From positions 124,001 through 188,000 of the forward strand of contig OZ020525.1 of assembly GCA_963971425.1 (NCBI GenBank): 64,000 bases of DNA. Direction: 5' to 3'. Under the pieces are notes generated by a model. The model saw only the letters and a list, made by a program, of their open reading frames with translations, searched no databases and was not told the origin of the DNA. Within the stretch, counting starts at the first letter, position 1; each line of letters begins with the position of its first letter. Both the position numbers and the translations under genes were made by a program. This document shows, one piece after another, positions 46,801 through 55,854 of this stretch. This stretch comes from Bryoerythrophyllum caledonicum. Lineage: Eukaryota; Streptophyta; Bryopsida; Pottiales; Pottiaceae.

Positions 46801-49042
46801 TGAAACCGAACTAATATGGCTCTACCAAAGGTATAAATACCGAATACCAAAAACTGACCCCCTCAAAAATGCCCAATACACAATACCCACTCTCATTTTA
46901 GACTCACTGATCTCATCCTTTAATATCGAGCAATCATACTTCTCTTCCCCAGTCACATGTTCTACCAAACTAAAAAAATTCTACTCACCGCATGAAAGAG
47001 ACAAAATATTCGGATCCCTAGGAAAGGCCTTTGACTACAAATGGACCGGTAATGGCATAGCCCACCCCCACAACGAGAAGGACATGGATCAAGCCATACA
47101 TTGGGCTAGACTTGCCGCCAAACACGATCCAAATAACACAAAAACAATCATCATCGCACCGAACAGTAATTGGTACCAAAACAACAACCAACATCCAAAT
47201 CCATTCCCAGATTCCCATATCATTGCACTATTCGAAGCCGACACAATACCATACGAAGAACCTACTATTCCACCCGAGCTAAAAAAACCCCGAATAGAGC
47301 CATCTACATTACAAATACTATGCGTCCACCATCAAAATCAAACCCTTGGCTCCCTAGAACAACTTGCGGAACTTACCTCCGTAACAAACAATCTAGGCAT
47401 ACACCGACTATACACAAAACTGGCCCCACCAACACCTATACAAACCCCTGTAAACAAAAGTAAAAACTGGTCAAAACTAAACTATGTCAACAACACATTA
47501 AACTACTCCGTCATACCTCCCCCTCTTCCAGACTACCAAATCCATACTACACCAAAATTTAACCCCGCACACAGTTATTACACCGACGGCTCCTTCAAAC
47601 CACCAGAACAAATTAGCCCGGGCTCTTGGCGCAGAGAAAAAGCTGGCTACGGCATATATAATTTTATCAAAGAAATTAAACTAGCCAAAAGACTTCATGG
47701 ACTACAAAATATTCTCAGAGCAGAACTCATGGCCATCCACAAAACACTACAAATCATCACAACAAAATACAATGATGAACCCGCACATATATTCACCGAT
47801 TGTATAAATGCACTCTACCTACTTAACACTCAAATAACACACCCTACCCTTCACAATAGCCACCCCGACCAAACCATATTAACATCAATGGTCCAAATGT
47901 TACAAAACCGTACACAAATCACAACCCTCCACAAAGTAAGAGCCCATGCTAACATTGATGGCAATGAACAAGCAGACAAACTAGCAAAAGAAGGCCGAGA
48001 AAAAACACACAAAAACGCCACAGACCCACACGAACATGCCCATGCCACCCCATACTACTTTCAAAAAGAAGATTGGCCTTCCAAAGAAGATACCCCCGAC
48101 AAAGGCCCAATTAGATTTTTGGGCAAATATCTCAAAAAACAAGACCTCTACAACAACCTTGACACAATTTCAGAAAATATTCCTAACATAGAAAAATGGA
48201 CTAACAATAACGACATAGACAATGAACTCTCTACAAATTTTTGGAAAAACCCCATCATCCCAGACTCGCAAATAACATGCCTCATCAAATTCCGTACGGG
48301 TCAATATATGGGAAACGCTCGCAAACAACTCTTCTTTGGAATAGAAAGATTCCCATCCATAACATGCCCCATATGCCCCTCAACGGACCCCGACACATGG
48401 CTCCATGTCCTACTCAAATGCCAAAACCACCACATACACTCTCTAATTGTTAAAAGACATAATAAAGCGGTATGGGAAGTCCGAAAACTAATCACCTCCT
48501 ACAATAAATCGAGATGTTTTATATTAATGAACGCCGGTACTTTTAATAACAATCCACAAGAAAATACGGTCCCCCCTTGGCTACTCCCATGCTCATGCAT
48601 GACCCAAAGATGTCATTGCAACGCTAGGCTCAAACCGGATATCCTCTGCGTTAAAGGTTTACCATATAATGACCCACCACCCGATAACATCAACCAAGAA
48701 TACACCATTCAATTCATTGAATTCACGTATTGCAACGATAGATTTTCCCCGGAAACAATCCAAAATAAAATAGATAAATACCAACCCCTTATTGACGACA
48801 TCATCGCCCTCGGATGGAAGGTCGACCCCCTTATTGTAATCACATCCGGCGCTCGTGCCACCACGTTTATCCCATCTATGAAATCTCTTGAAGATACCTT
48901 CAAAATACCCATTGAAACAATTAAAACCTCCTTTAAAAACATTAACACCATTGCTATTCAATATGCCATGTCCATTCTCCTACATAAACGCAAAATCGAA
49001 AACAATCAAGCCCTCCCCGATACACAAGACCTCCCCCCTTAA
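40892..49042 (+). CDS. LINE ORF2: 2A, APE, RT, RNase H, CCHC, nuclease-like
   Basis: The frame is open 40,733-49,042; the first in-frame ATG is 40,892 and a later candidate is 41,888. Numbering from 40,733, the order is: His/Thr-rich low-complexity region to 385; 2A motif ending at G427/P428; APE endonuclease (N648 in WNAS, E677 in QETK, D804 in GDFN, H889 in SDHSP); RT (D1342 in DFKNAF, D1445/D1446 in YADD, with RGTIQGDTLSP); a segment at about 2068-2150 resembling PCIF1-type methyltransferases; RNase H (D2285, E2331, D2356, D2415, complete); CCHC knuckle C2545-C2548-H2558-C2563; then KPD2636 and E2663-F-T with a KY motif, like R2-type endonucleases. It nicks the target, primes and copies the element RNA. 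ORF2 is in the -1 frame relative to ORF1, overlapping by four bases; reinitiation or frameshifting is possible. No disabling mutation is visible. Confidence 0.85.
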   Translation: MIVNTPIVMTLTPSTPLKIDIDSQNPYSFIYLPSITIYHSTLIVTVHSSLTIVYTPSSLPTSYARHTIYFYYHSSTTKHMTWRPHGDHMYWPWGIFPHIYKLWKCIYHYGMNISLKNTYGIHTLNTHTPLLHPYITNTTHTTTHNTSILLPHTPPTNVNTHHTTYPSMYTPSTTTNKKTAIITYSPQKTKINTSTPTHIHAQKYIKTNTQSFAHLNTITNTYEKSTNTYEHTSTQTHPCIQTHTHKLKYTHTTYTRKHIHTTTHPHPQTKTHLYTTAKTHTKKYPNKYTQAHTNTIKNTHPYTKLEITRKYKTTTNFTNKNIHKYINKNTTTMKTKTKKYLKHIHKTIKLKQHIKPSYYKTLLLQSGDIETNPGPMPNILKTHPTTHKKNAKIYFIPNSIKLQPEYKHISQTFAPLLKPTHTLHQLYNTTHPNIAQYILQKNMHPPTHILYALIITTHPNIDECNHLLNVQNHNTITWTNTLLRTLSNLQNPPERHIHTPHPYTKFLEENQSIIKHGNSIHEELYDFIHNQTIPPSNIIIKQKFPYLPNKLIDESLKCFDPIPEYTHPPPPPSYLPPQHHNNSSNAENTNIITWNASSLNTALPSLQTLVTYTDTPPAIIVIQETKTSTTKSTKYIQNIFQNYKLIFNNTHALTRCIQQRRPYTPGRGGLLTLIHKKYTFPGNINKIPTPMHISPYIQIIKITNHPLQPWLIFHMYMPSHPEDTRFLLDIQNTITSHINNHPNHTYLLCGDFNRDIALIGRQNGNHHTPPQNIDYQWRRFTENLNFTYINTNTQFSRQGGYNYSDWSLIDGFYINTNNNTQYTSTTNKDIILNSDHSPIQLHIPNNTLISRTPTIPNKDTIRILNPIPKTKIEKFNTKFFEENSVQIDSLINTLENNSQLTQAQWQEACHSLDKLINKISDTLEQTCRAHPIPQMTNRSSQQGGYLPRKLSKTWKQHLTTYHTIRKTIRIVKNNPQWRNHPIHNELLTIQHIQIPIPPPPDFPHDTWIKDIAIIAKNANIQARKIITKYTKENIKKAISKYRQLYEISPKKINKKVFKNLESPPMDCIKNQYNNILTSPEDIANEIFNQQTKTNRPTVPTCNYQPQHTIECTCAIRQYPWHDLDGYTLDKRGEPEIPLHKYLNRATYDTCLQNLGNNKAPGPDRIPNSILKNMPPRFHKLLFLFFSHCYKQKQIPNSWKLSTTILLYKKGDPSILPNHRPIALANTIYKLFTSTLTSILSSYGEKFKILHDSQEGFRAERSTARQIQTIIAALEDAKFTNQDIYILYMDFKNAFGSIDHARLLAIMMDLGYPKDATTLVGNIYSKSFTCYTGEHFGKTKPIPIQRGTIQGDTLSPYLFIIFLEPLLRWLERGNYGYTFGTSQVIINSAAYADDLATITNKIKSIQIQLNKIDRYCKWAGMDVGVPKCAATGCPNKSKLNPTTFKALMQASNINYRNQPIPILHQNEPYIYLGTNLVPSLKWKIQIHTTTTKLIKQCKELTTCPATMKQKIKMVDTVLRPGVAYSFYGVPYSMPAIKKLDKKIIAIQKTICGLPKCMSNAITQLPHNLFGLEAFSLKNAYLRCIGEQLQNALNDKGRLGKIYNGLTHYVLAQYGGAENIPRIKKSDCIRSPITRTFFLLKYVAKAHLKSTLPNFLTNPTTLEILWRQETLNHNTLNAQLSQKLLQKLLSKNIFELNQITLPNGTHIMNDEDFKTYHFTPSKLIKSALSVAKQLFCHLTCPTICHTPCNIHPYSHTLKDPFITLNDNIIPRNIPTPTNPPNPPHIYHPRPPTYIPKNPTTYPINNIINHKHIQHTDTNNIQNTYTKYLCQWQHNDNTYNKWLPQRDLFPRHDTNTSTHNIEKLKQYYQKIQNKIYSDIILAHHPQEQFSDSRSVTPPIIIPLLNIYTTECNPENDILTSSNTIQIDNNHAHLFEENGRHLHTIPVTRLQWLWNQYNTKLQTPTNIEPTTQPFETELIWLYQRYKYRIPKTDPLKNAQYTIPTLILDSLISSFNIEQSYFSSPVTCSTKLKKFYSPHERDKIFGSLGKAFDYKWTGNGIAHPHNEKDMDQAIHWARLAAKHDPNNTKTIIIAPNSNWYQNNNQHPNPFPDSHIIALFEADTIPYEEPTIPPELKKPRIEPSTLQILCVHHQNQTLGSLEQLAELTSVTNNLGIHRLYTKLAPPTPIQTPVNKSKNWSKLNYVNNTLNYSVIPPPLPDYQIHTTPKFNPAHSYYTDGSFKPPEQISPGSWRREKAGYGIYNFIKEIKLAKRLHGLQNILRAELMAIHKTLQIITTKYNDEPAHIFTDCINALYLLNTQITHPTLHNSHPDQTILTSMVQMLQNRTQITTLHKVRAHANIDGNEQADKLAKEGREKTHKNATDPHEHAHATPYYFQKEDWPSKEDTPDKGPIRFLGKYLKKQDLYNNLDTISENIPNIEKWTNNNDIDNELSTNFWKNPIIPDSQITCLIKFRTGQYMGNARKQLFFGIERFPSITCPICPSTDPDTWLHVLLKCQNHHIHSLIVKRHNKAVWEVRKLITSYNKSRCFILMNAGTFNNNPQENTVPPWLLPCSCMTQRCHCNARLKPDILCVKGLPYNDPPPDNINQEYTIQFIEFTYCNDRFSPETIQNKIDKYQPLIDDIIALGWKVDPLIVITSGARATTFIPSMKSLEDTFKIPIETIKTSFKNINTIAIQYAMSILLHKRKIENNQALPDTQDLPP
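41984..42016 (+). other. 2A translational recoding motif
   Basis: Encodes QSGDIETNPGP, matching the D-x-E-x-N-P-G-P consensus of 2A peptides, at which the ribosome releases the chain after Gly (codon 42,011) and continues at Pro (42,014). The preceding YYKTLLLQ fits the hydrophobic helix usual upstream. If translation starts at 41,888 the leader would be 42 residues; from 40,892 it would be 374 residues. 2A motifs are known from L1Tc of trypanosomes and several animal APE-type LINEs. Confidence 0.85.
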
Positions 49043-49226
49043 ATTTTTCCCCCGCCTTGATTTTTCATGACTAGTTGGTTTTGAGGTTTCTTGACGAATT
49101 GCTTGATTGGTGGTTCGTTTGTTGCCTTGTCGGTTAGTTAGTGGCTCGTCAGTTGGTTTGCGGTTCCTTGGCTACTTGTTACATAGTGTCTACCCTCGAG
49201 AGAGGGAAGTAGTTCCAGTTTACTAA

Positions 49227-49317
49227 TTCCTTGTCCAGTGGGCATGGTCTTAGTAGTGGAACGAACAGACACTTTATTCACGCCGGTTCCCTTCGGGAAC
49301 CGGCGTTCTTCTCTCTC
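49227..49317 (+). other. LINE 3'-terminal stem-loop cassette
   Basis: Contains gtggaacgaacagacactttattca and then the perfect hairpin CGCCGGTTCCC-TTC-GGGAACCGGCG (49,281-49,305, 11-bp stem), ending in a short pyrimidine tail at the target duplication. LINE reverse transcriptases commonly recognise a 3' hairpin, so this is the likely template recognition element. Related cassettes are at 19,893, 26,545 and 50,318. Confidence 0.7.
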
Positions 49318-50317
49318 TAGAGGCATCCAATTCCGATCGGTCACCCAATCCAATCAATAGAATATGCATGGCATGGTGCATGAAAATGGCAAATGCTTGG
49401 AATGGTGCATGAAGTGACCCAAAACCAATAACTCAAAATCTGAAAACACCAGTCATTATCAGCATTGGGTCATGATGTGTGCAATTTTGGATTGCTCCAT
49501 TTCAATTGAACTCTGATTGGTGGCATTGCCTCGAGAGTCGAACAAGGCCAATCGGCATTGGATACCCTCCATGAGTTGGTTATCCATGGCATGTCTTCTC
49601 TCTTTTACTCACTCTCACTTGTTGGCATTGGACAAAGGAGGGCATTAAATCTCACCTATTCTACAGTTTGATTATGGACTCCTATGGTTTGTGGGCTTTT
49701 AAATTCTATATCAATTCCAAATCTTTGTGATTAAATTTGAAAAAATATTTGTTGAGTTTCATTCCTAATTCCCCATCTCTCTGCACAAATATTTTTGACA
49801 TACAATAGAGTTTTCCTGAAAGTCTGAATTTTACAGGGTGGCTACCTTGTGTCAGTCAAAAAGACCCGGTGCAACATCCTTTAAGGACCTTGTGTGTTTC
49901 TCTATCCATCAAAGCAGGGTGAGATTTAAATACGGCAATATTTGCAAGGTGAAAGTTGTCACCCTCCATATTTTATGGGCCACGCGCATGGAACAAGCTA
50001 ATGAAACCAAATTAGTAATTTGGAGTCACCAATGCCACCTTGCATCATTGTTTGGACGGTGACTGTGCCTAGATGATTAACCTTGTAGCATGTTGGTTGG
50101 CTGACAAAGGACCATAATTCATAAAATAAACCCCAAAGTTAACCAAAGCACCATGTTTCTCAAAAGCAAATGGACTTTCAGGTGTACAACCCCTATTAGC
50201 GTTTTGGAGTGACAGTCAGGGTTTAAACCCTGAGTACTTTCAGGAAAACTCTAGTATCACTTGAGTCCCCAACTGGCTTCGGTGATCGAAACTGGGTGCC
50301 TCTACCTTATTAAACCT
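49318..50317. other. Flank of the LINE, no gene seen
   Basis: Repeat-like sequence with recurrent gcattgg and tgcatgaa strings and a perfect 16-base palindrome (cagggtttaaaccctg, about 50,217). One 74-codon frame (49,838-50,062) has no recognisable feature. Confidence 0.35.
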
Positions 50318-50405
50318 CTGTGCGATGGACATGGATTTAGTTGTGGAACGAACATACACTATATTCACTCCGCCCCCCCTTGGAGACCGGAGTCCTACTT
50401 CTTCC
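50318..50405 (+). repeat. LINE-tail-like cassette
   Basis: ggacatggatttagttgtggaacgaacatacactatattc, then a partly paired ctccg...cggag stem and ttcttccgg. It shares the terminal cassette of the LINE but follows unrelated sequence, so it may be the end of a different LINE or of a SINE using the same tail. Confidence 0.6.
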
Positions 50406-50587
50406 GGCAGCCAGAGGCACCCCTCGCGACCAGCCAGCCTCGAAATCAAGGATTGGCTGGGAGAAGATCTGGCCGTCGATTTGGCTGGGAGAAGATCCTG
50501 TCCCTTGGCCAGAAGGCCAAATAGCCACCTGCGCCCGCAGGGCGCTTAGGGTTGATGAATCAATTGATTAATGGTCTCCTACCTTAA

Positions 50588-51539
50588 CCCTTAAGGAATC
50601 GTGACAATTTTACACCAAAAACTCTTCGAAATTGATGGATTCTAGTGCAATGAATAAAGAGGGTAACAAAAACTTTAATTTTTAGTTCTGACCGTAGGGT
50701 CTCAATAAAGGCTTATTGAGTAATACATGTACAAAATTTCATAAACTTTGACCGCACAGATTAAAAGATTATAGACTTATAGTGTTTGAACTCAAACAAA
50801 TGGTTCATTTTCTTCCCTGCGTTTAGTGGATCAGCAGACTTTGACTTCACTTGGTGTCAAAAAATTTCACTACACAAGGTCTAAATCTATTACCTTCTTG
50901 TTAAGCATGATGTTAGCTCCCAACACACGAATTTTTAGAGGTAGAGACGGGGTGTAGCATATTCAAAACAAGTGTGCAAGGAGTGGAGGCTCGAAATTTG
51001 TTAATTCACACTTTAATTTTTTTTATACTTAATATGCTTCGATTGATAATCCGAATAGTTAATACGAAGGTTTACATTACATATTGTTGTGGAAAAAATA
51101 AAAAGTGAAAAATATAAAGATCTCTAGGTTTTATGTGGAAAAGAAGAAGTATTTTTGGTACCTTGCCCGACAATGAGTGACAATGTGTGAAAATGTTTGA
51201 CTTGGGTTGGTATGCTATTTTTCACTAAAGACAAGAACTTTTTTTTGACAACATGAAGGGAAAAAATAATACTTACGAGTACTGAAAATCTCATTTTCAA
51301 TAGAGTGTCCTATCAAAAGTTTTTGGAGGTGCCCAAGGTGCCCGCCTTCCCCATTTAAAATTCAAAACCCTATAACTTTTTCATCAAATGTCCAATTTAG
51401 GAAAAAAATGTTTTCTCACTAAGCTCTTGGTAATGTCTTTCTAGAGTAAAAATTTCAAAGAAGAATGTTGGAAATTGACACCATAGGAACCTGACCGAAC
51501 TTACAAAAAGCCCATTTTTGACACTTGGTACCTTAGGGG
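50588..51539. mobile_element. piggyBac-like TTAA MITE, copy C
   Basis: 952 bp, same orientation as and very similar to copy A, with TTAA at 50,584-50,587 and 51,540-51,543; the left end is CCCTTAAGG and the right end CCTTAGGGG. It lies about 530 bases upstream of the VPV-3 gene. Confidence 0.75.
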
Positions 51540-51721
51540 TTAATATGGGTTCACTCATTTCCTTTGGGTATATCGCCTATACCTTGGTGTTTGAATTCCA
51601 GGGCGAGGATCATCTCCAATGAGATCGATGGCGACGATTGGCCACAGCCAGTCCTCGATTTCGAGGCTGGTTAGTGACGAGGAGTGGCACCTTCTAACGT
51701 TGTACGGTTGAAATTGCCTCC

Positions 51722-51900
51722 AAGCTACGACTCGTTGAAATCAGGCTTTTAAGATAAATGACACGAGCATTTAAAATAAGGTCAAAATAACAACACGAGC
51801 TCCGCGTGGACAATAATTCCAGCTACCAAGTTCGTTTATAAAATGTTGACACAGTCGAAGCTACTAAATATTGATAAAACAATTGCCCATTTTCCTAGGC
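51722..51900 (+). repeat. Diverged fragment of the 3.7-kb/13.5-kb repeat
   Basis: Shares order and many words with 3,714-3,900 (cgactcgt, caggctttt, acaacacgagct, gtggacaat, attccagcta, cagtcgaa). It lies directly upstream of VPV-3 and in gene orientation. At VPV-1 the homologous sequence is in the opposite orientation relative to the gene, so it is unlikely to be a conserved promoter. Confidence 0.5.
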
Positions 51901-52072
51901 AAACCGGATATGCCTTAACTCTCATCCACCACCGTTATCTTTTCTTATAAACGCCACCTTTGAGCTCTTAACTGCCTGTCCAGTTTGGTGTGCACCGAAC
52001 GACCTCCTGCTCTTCACATTTCGATCTCTTCCAGTTTTGTATGTTCTTCTACGGCGCCAGTTGTGTACAGTC

Positions 52073-53522
52073 ATGGCGGCAGTTACGTCTTCGCATGAAG
52101 TCGAGTCCAATTTCGATGGTGGTTCTCGTTTCGTAACTTCCAACCCTTACGATCCAAGACATTCGAGTGTGTTTTCCGGCAATGGCGGCTCTGGTTTCGT
52201 GCCTTCCAACACCATCGATCGAAAACACTCGAGTGTGTTTTCTGGTGATGGCGGTTCTGGTTTCGTTACTTCCAACCCCCTGGACCGAAGACATTCGAGT
52301 GTGTTTACCGGTAATGGCGGGGTGAGTTGGACTTCCAATCCTTTGCACGTAGGGTCTCGCCAGAACCAGCAATCGCCTTTAGGCCATCAGCAGTCTACGT
52401 CGTGGAGCCAGCAGTCTTGGGATCAGATGGCGGACACGATTCCGCGCCAGAACCAGCGAACGCCTATGAGCCATCAGAATTTCACATCGTGGAGCCAGCA
52501 GCCGTGGGATCAGGTGGCGGACAGGATTCCGAGCCAGAACCAGCAAACGCATTTAGGCCATCAGCAGTCTTCGTCGTGGACCCAGCAGTCGTGGAATCAG
52601 ATGCCGGACATGAAGACGTCGTCCGATCAACTCATGGAGTTGAAAAAGCACAAGTTGGAAAATACTCACCCCACGTCGATGTGCCACCTACCCCATATTG
52701 GAGACGATCTGGTAAGTTATCAATGCGCCAGAGGATCAACTTCATCCTTTGATTTGAGATGAATGCATTGCAAAACTGTTGCATGGGTTTGACCTTCTCT
52801 GAGCATGTGGACTATGTTTGGCAGATTAGGCAGTTTGAGACCGAATTTAAGGTTGTTGAGAAGGTGGCTGAGATGAAAGAGGTGGAGGAGACGCGTCAGA
52901 AACAGATTGTTTCTTGGGAAAGACGGCTTGTCCCGGAATTGAAGACTGTGATTGTGGACGACGAGGTGGAGCGTTTTGAGCTTGTGCCTGTGGTGAAGTA
53001 TAGAATCATCATGAAACCGGAGACTTACTACCAGTAATGGCCATCCTACCCCATCCACCCGTACACTATTGCCTTCCTGTCTGAAACATTTTGGAGTTCT
53101 CAGATTCTTCAGGTTATTCTGACTCTGGTGATAAATGTGTAGTGTGGTAGAGGAAGAGATCGAGATTCCGGTGACGGAGCAGGTGCCGTCTGACAGAGAA
53201 AAGTGGGTGACTAGGAAGGAGCCCAGAATTGTAGCCGAAGAGGTTGAAACGCTGTTCAAATTTCCTGTTGTAAAGCAAGTGCCCAAGACGAGGACAAAGC
53301 AAGTGATTAGTACTGAAGAGTAAGATTATCAGAAACTTCCACTAATCAAGCACTAGTTCAGCTTCAACCCTCGTCTACCAGGAAGTCTAAGTTTTCTGAC
53401 AACAATTATTAACTGCTTCAATGTGGGCTTCATTTCTGTGCAGATTCGATGATATCGTGGTAATGGAGCATGAAAATCCTGGACAACATAACAATCTCAA
53501 TTCGCATATCTCACCAGAATAA
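52073..53522 (+). CDS. VPV-3: complete four-exon VPV-family gene
   Basis: Exons 52,073-52,711, 52,825-53,033, 53,143-53,319 and 53,444-53,522 give 367 residues and TAA; phases 0, 2, 2 agree with VPV-1. Donors are GTAAGT, GTAATG and GTAAGA. Exon 1 has repeats of the type SGFVTSNPLDRRHSSVF (about residues 15-85), then Gln/Ser/Trp-rich repeats (GHQQSTSWSQQSWDQM, about 100-185). Exons 2-3 carry the charged VPx region: RRLVPELKTVIVDDEVE, RFELVPVVKY, EIEIPVTEQVP, FKFPVVKQVPKTRTKQV. This alternation resembles alveolin/articulin membrane-skeleton proteins; no catalytic motif or signal peptide is visible. Exons 3-4 are identical to VPV-2 in the inverted arm. Function is inferred from composition only; the gene model is well supported. 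Confidence 0.65.
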
Positions 53523-54924
53523 CGGACAGGAGTCGAGTGCTATTTCACCTTCTGTTTGTAATGGCAGCTACAACTGAAGCACCTCCTGAAGTGGTTTTAG
53601 GTTACAATTCCAACTTGTCTAGTAGGTTTCTTACTCTCGGAGCTTGAGCTTTCCTTTGGACTTGTTTGGATTATAGGGTGATCAGTACCTCTCCAGATAC
53701 GAAGCTTTTATGGGCAGATTAATCAGTTGAAGTGCTTCGATCATTGCATCGTATGTTTATATTATATTCTGGAATATGTATTTACTTTGGAGTAGTACCA
53801 AGTGTACAAGAGCAGCTTGTGGGTTTTCAAGGGTGAAGGGATTTTGATCAGAAGCTTTTACTAATATAATCTATGATCTGTGAACGAAGCTTTATTCATA
53901 TGCAGCAAAGTTGCAACTGTAGAGTACATCATGTCCTCTCTGATCTAGTTATCAACTTCCTACGTCTTCACTAAGCATGCTTGCTTACATCTTAGCTACG
54001 TTGACGATCATTGATACAAAAAGATACTTCATAAGACACATCAACGATCAATATGTACTGTAGCTAACTTGAAGCTCAACCAACTGAAATCCAACAGACA
54101 AGAAGTTCAACCATTAGGATGACTTTAACTTCAAGTTTTCACCTTCTAACATTTACATCTTAGTGTCAAGCACTGTCTATTGCTGGTGATCCATGATGGA
54201 ATAAACAGTTACAGTATGTTGGAAGTTCATGACCTTTTCCCCCAGATTAATCTGTTGACGCTGTTCATTTCTAGCTGCAGCTTTGAGAAATCTCTTTCCG
54301 AATCATGTGCCAGCTGTAGAGAAACACGTATCTGCCATCCTTTATTAGAAATCCCGCAGAAGTACTGAGCGTGCTTGGCATCACTTCAAAAGCCTTCCAT
54401 GAACACCATCTCTTGACTCAGCATTAACTACAAATCGAGGTGTACTGTTACGAATTCTTGGTAATAAGGCTAAGAAGTTGCAAGCAGACTGCTCAATTTC
54501 TCAATGTTGATGAGTTTCAAGGTCCAAATTGAAGTCACTTGAAAACGGAGTCAAATTGAAGTTCCTTGATTATGCTACGGTCCACCTCAACATTTCATGA
54601 CCGATTTGCAAACTTTCTCACCACGTTGATTCATTCCGAACCTCACGGTTAAGTTCAACATAAAAAGATCTCAAGTTTGTTCACATTATCGTCCCAGAAC
54701 CTGGTGTTACTGACCGGTGTGCCTCAAAATTGACCAACATTGGAATTGTGCAAGGTAAAGGAACCCAACATGGCGGGTCGTCTGAACTGGTTCCTGCTAC
54801 CGTAATCACCCAAAACATGTTGAGACAGATTCACCTAAATCTATCGCATCCGTAACCTTCCATCCTAGGCTTAGTTGCATGAGAATCTCATGTCCACTTT
54901 GAGTGTTCCCGCTGTCCACATTAA

Positions 54925-55854
54925 CCCCTAAAGTACCGTGACAGTTTCACACCAAAAACACTTCAAAATAGTTGGATTCTAGTGCAATGACTAAAGAAGG
55001 AAACAAAAACTTTGATTTCTAGTTTTGACCGTAGGATCTCAAATAAGACTTATTCAGTAACATACTCACAAAATTTCATAGACTTTGACCGCATGGATTG
55101 AAAGATTATAGTGATTAAAGTCAAACAAATGGTTCATTTTCTTCCCTGCGTTCAGTGGATCAGCAAACTTTGACTTCTCTCGGTGTCAGATTTTTGCACT
55201 ACATAAGGTCTAAATCCATTACCATTGTGTTGAGCATGATGTTAGTTCCTAGCACACCAAATTTTAGAGGTAGGAGAGGGGTGTAGCATATTCAAAACAA
55301 CTGTGCAAGGAGTGGAGGTTCAAAAATTGCCAAATTGCATTTTTATTTTTTGTGAAATCAATATGTTTTAGATTGATAATCCGAAAGGTCAATAGGAAGA
55401 TTTACACTACATATTGATGTGGGGAAAAAAAAGTGAAAAATATGAAGATCTCTAAGTTTTATGTGGAAAAGAAGAGTTTTTTTGGTACCTTGCCTACCAA
55501 TGTGTGAAAATGTTTGACTTGGGTTAATGTGTTGTTTTTCACTAAAGACAAGAACTTTTTGGACAATATGAAGGGAAAAAATATTACTTGCTAGTATTGA
55601 AAATCTCACATTAAATAGAGTGTCCTAGCAAAAGTTTTTGGAGGTGCCCAAAGTGCCCACACTCTCCATTTGAAATTTGAAACCCTGTAACTTTTTCATT
55701 ATATGTCGGGTTTAGTGGAAAATTGTTCTCCCACTGAGGTCTTAGTAATGCCCTTCTACAGTAAAAATTTCATAGTGGAATGTTGGAAATTGACACCATA
55801 GGAACTTGATCGAACTTTCAAAAAGCCCATTTTTGACACTTGGTCCTTTAGGGG
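54925..55854. mobile_element. piggyBac-like TTAA MITE, copy D
   Basis: Mirror copy of 8,005-8,934 in the right arm, flanked by TTAA at 54,921-54,924 and 55,855-55,858. Carried along by the duplication, not an independent insertion. Confidence 0.75.

Larger units (their letters stand above)
36688..49317 (+). mobile_element. Near-complete 12.6-kb LINE with 2A motif
   Basis: Bounded by an 11-bp target duplication TAGAGGCATCC at 36,677-36,687 and 49,318-49,328. Order: long 5' region, ORF1 (39,096-40,736), ORF2 (open 40,733-49,042), and a 275-base 3' region ending in a stem-loop and ttcttctctctc instead of poly(A). Both ORFs are open over their full length, so the copy is young and perhaps competent. 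Truncated relatives lie at 19.85-19.99, 19.99-23.4 and 35.9-36.7 kb. Domain order (APE, RT, RNase H, CCHC, PD-E-x-T) is closest to the dual-endonuclease Dualen/RandI elements known from Chlamydomonas. Confidence 0.85.

Noticed and set aside
50217-50232. Perfect 16-base palindrome as a regulatory site or terminator
   Set aside because: Isolated, AT/GC-balanced and without an adjacent gene; one such palindrome in 64 kb of repeats is not compelling.
51722-51900. Shared upstream block as a common promoter of VPV-1 and VPV-3
   Set aside because: Its orientation relative to the two genes is opposite, and at VPV-1 it belongs to a duplicated repeat.
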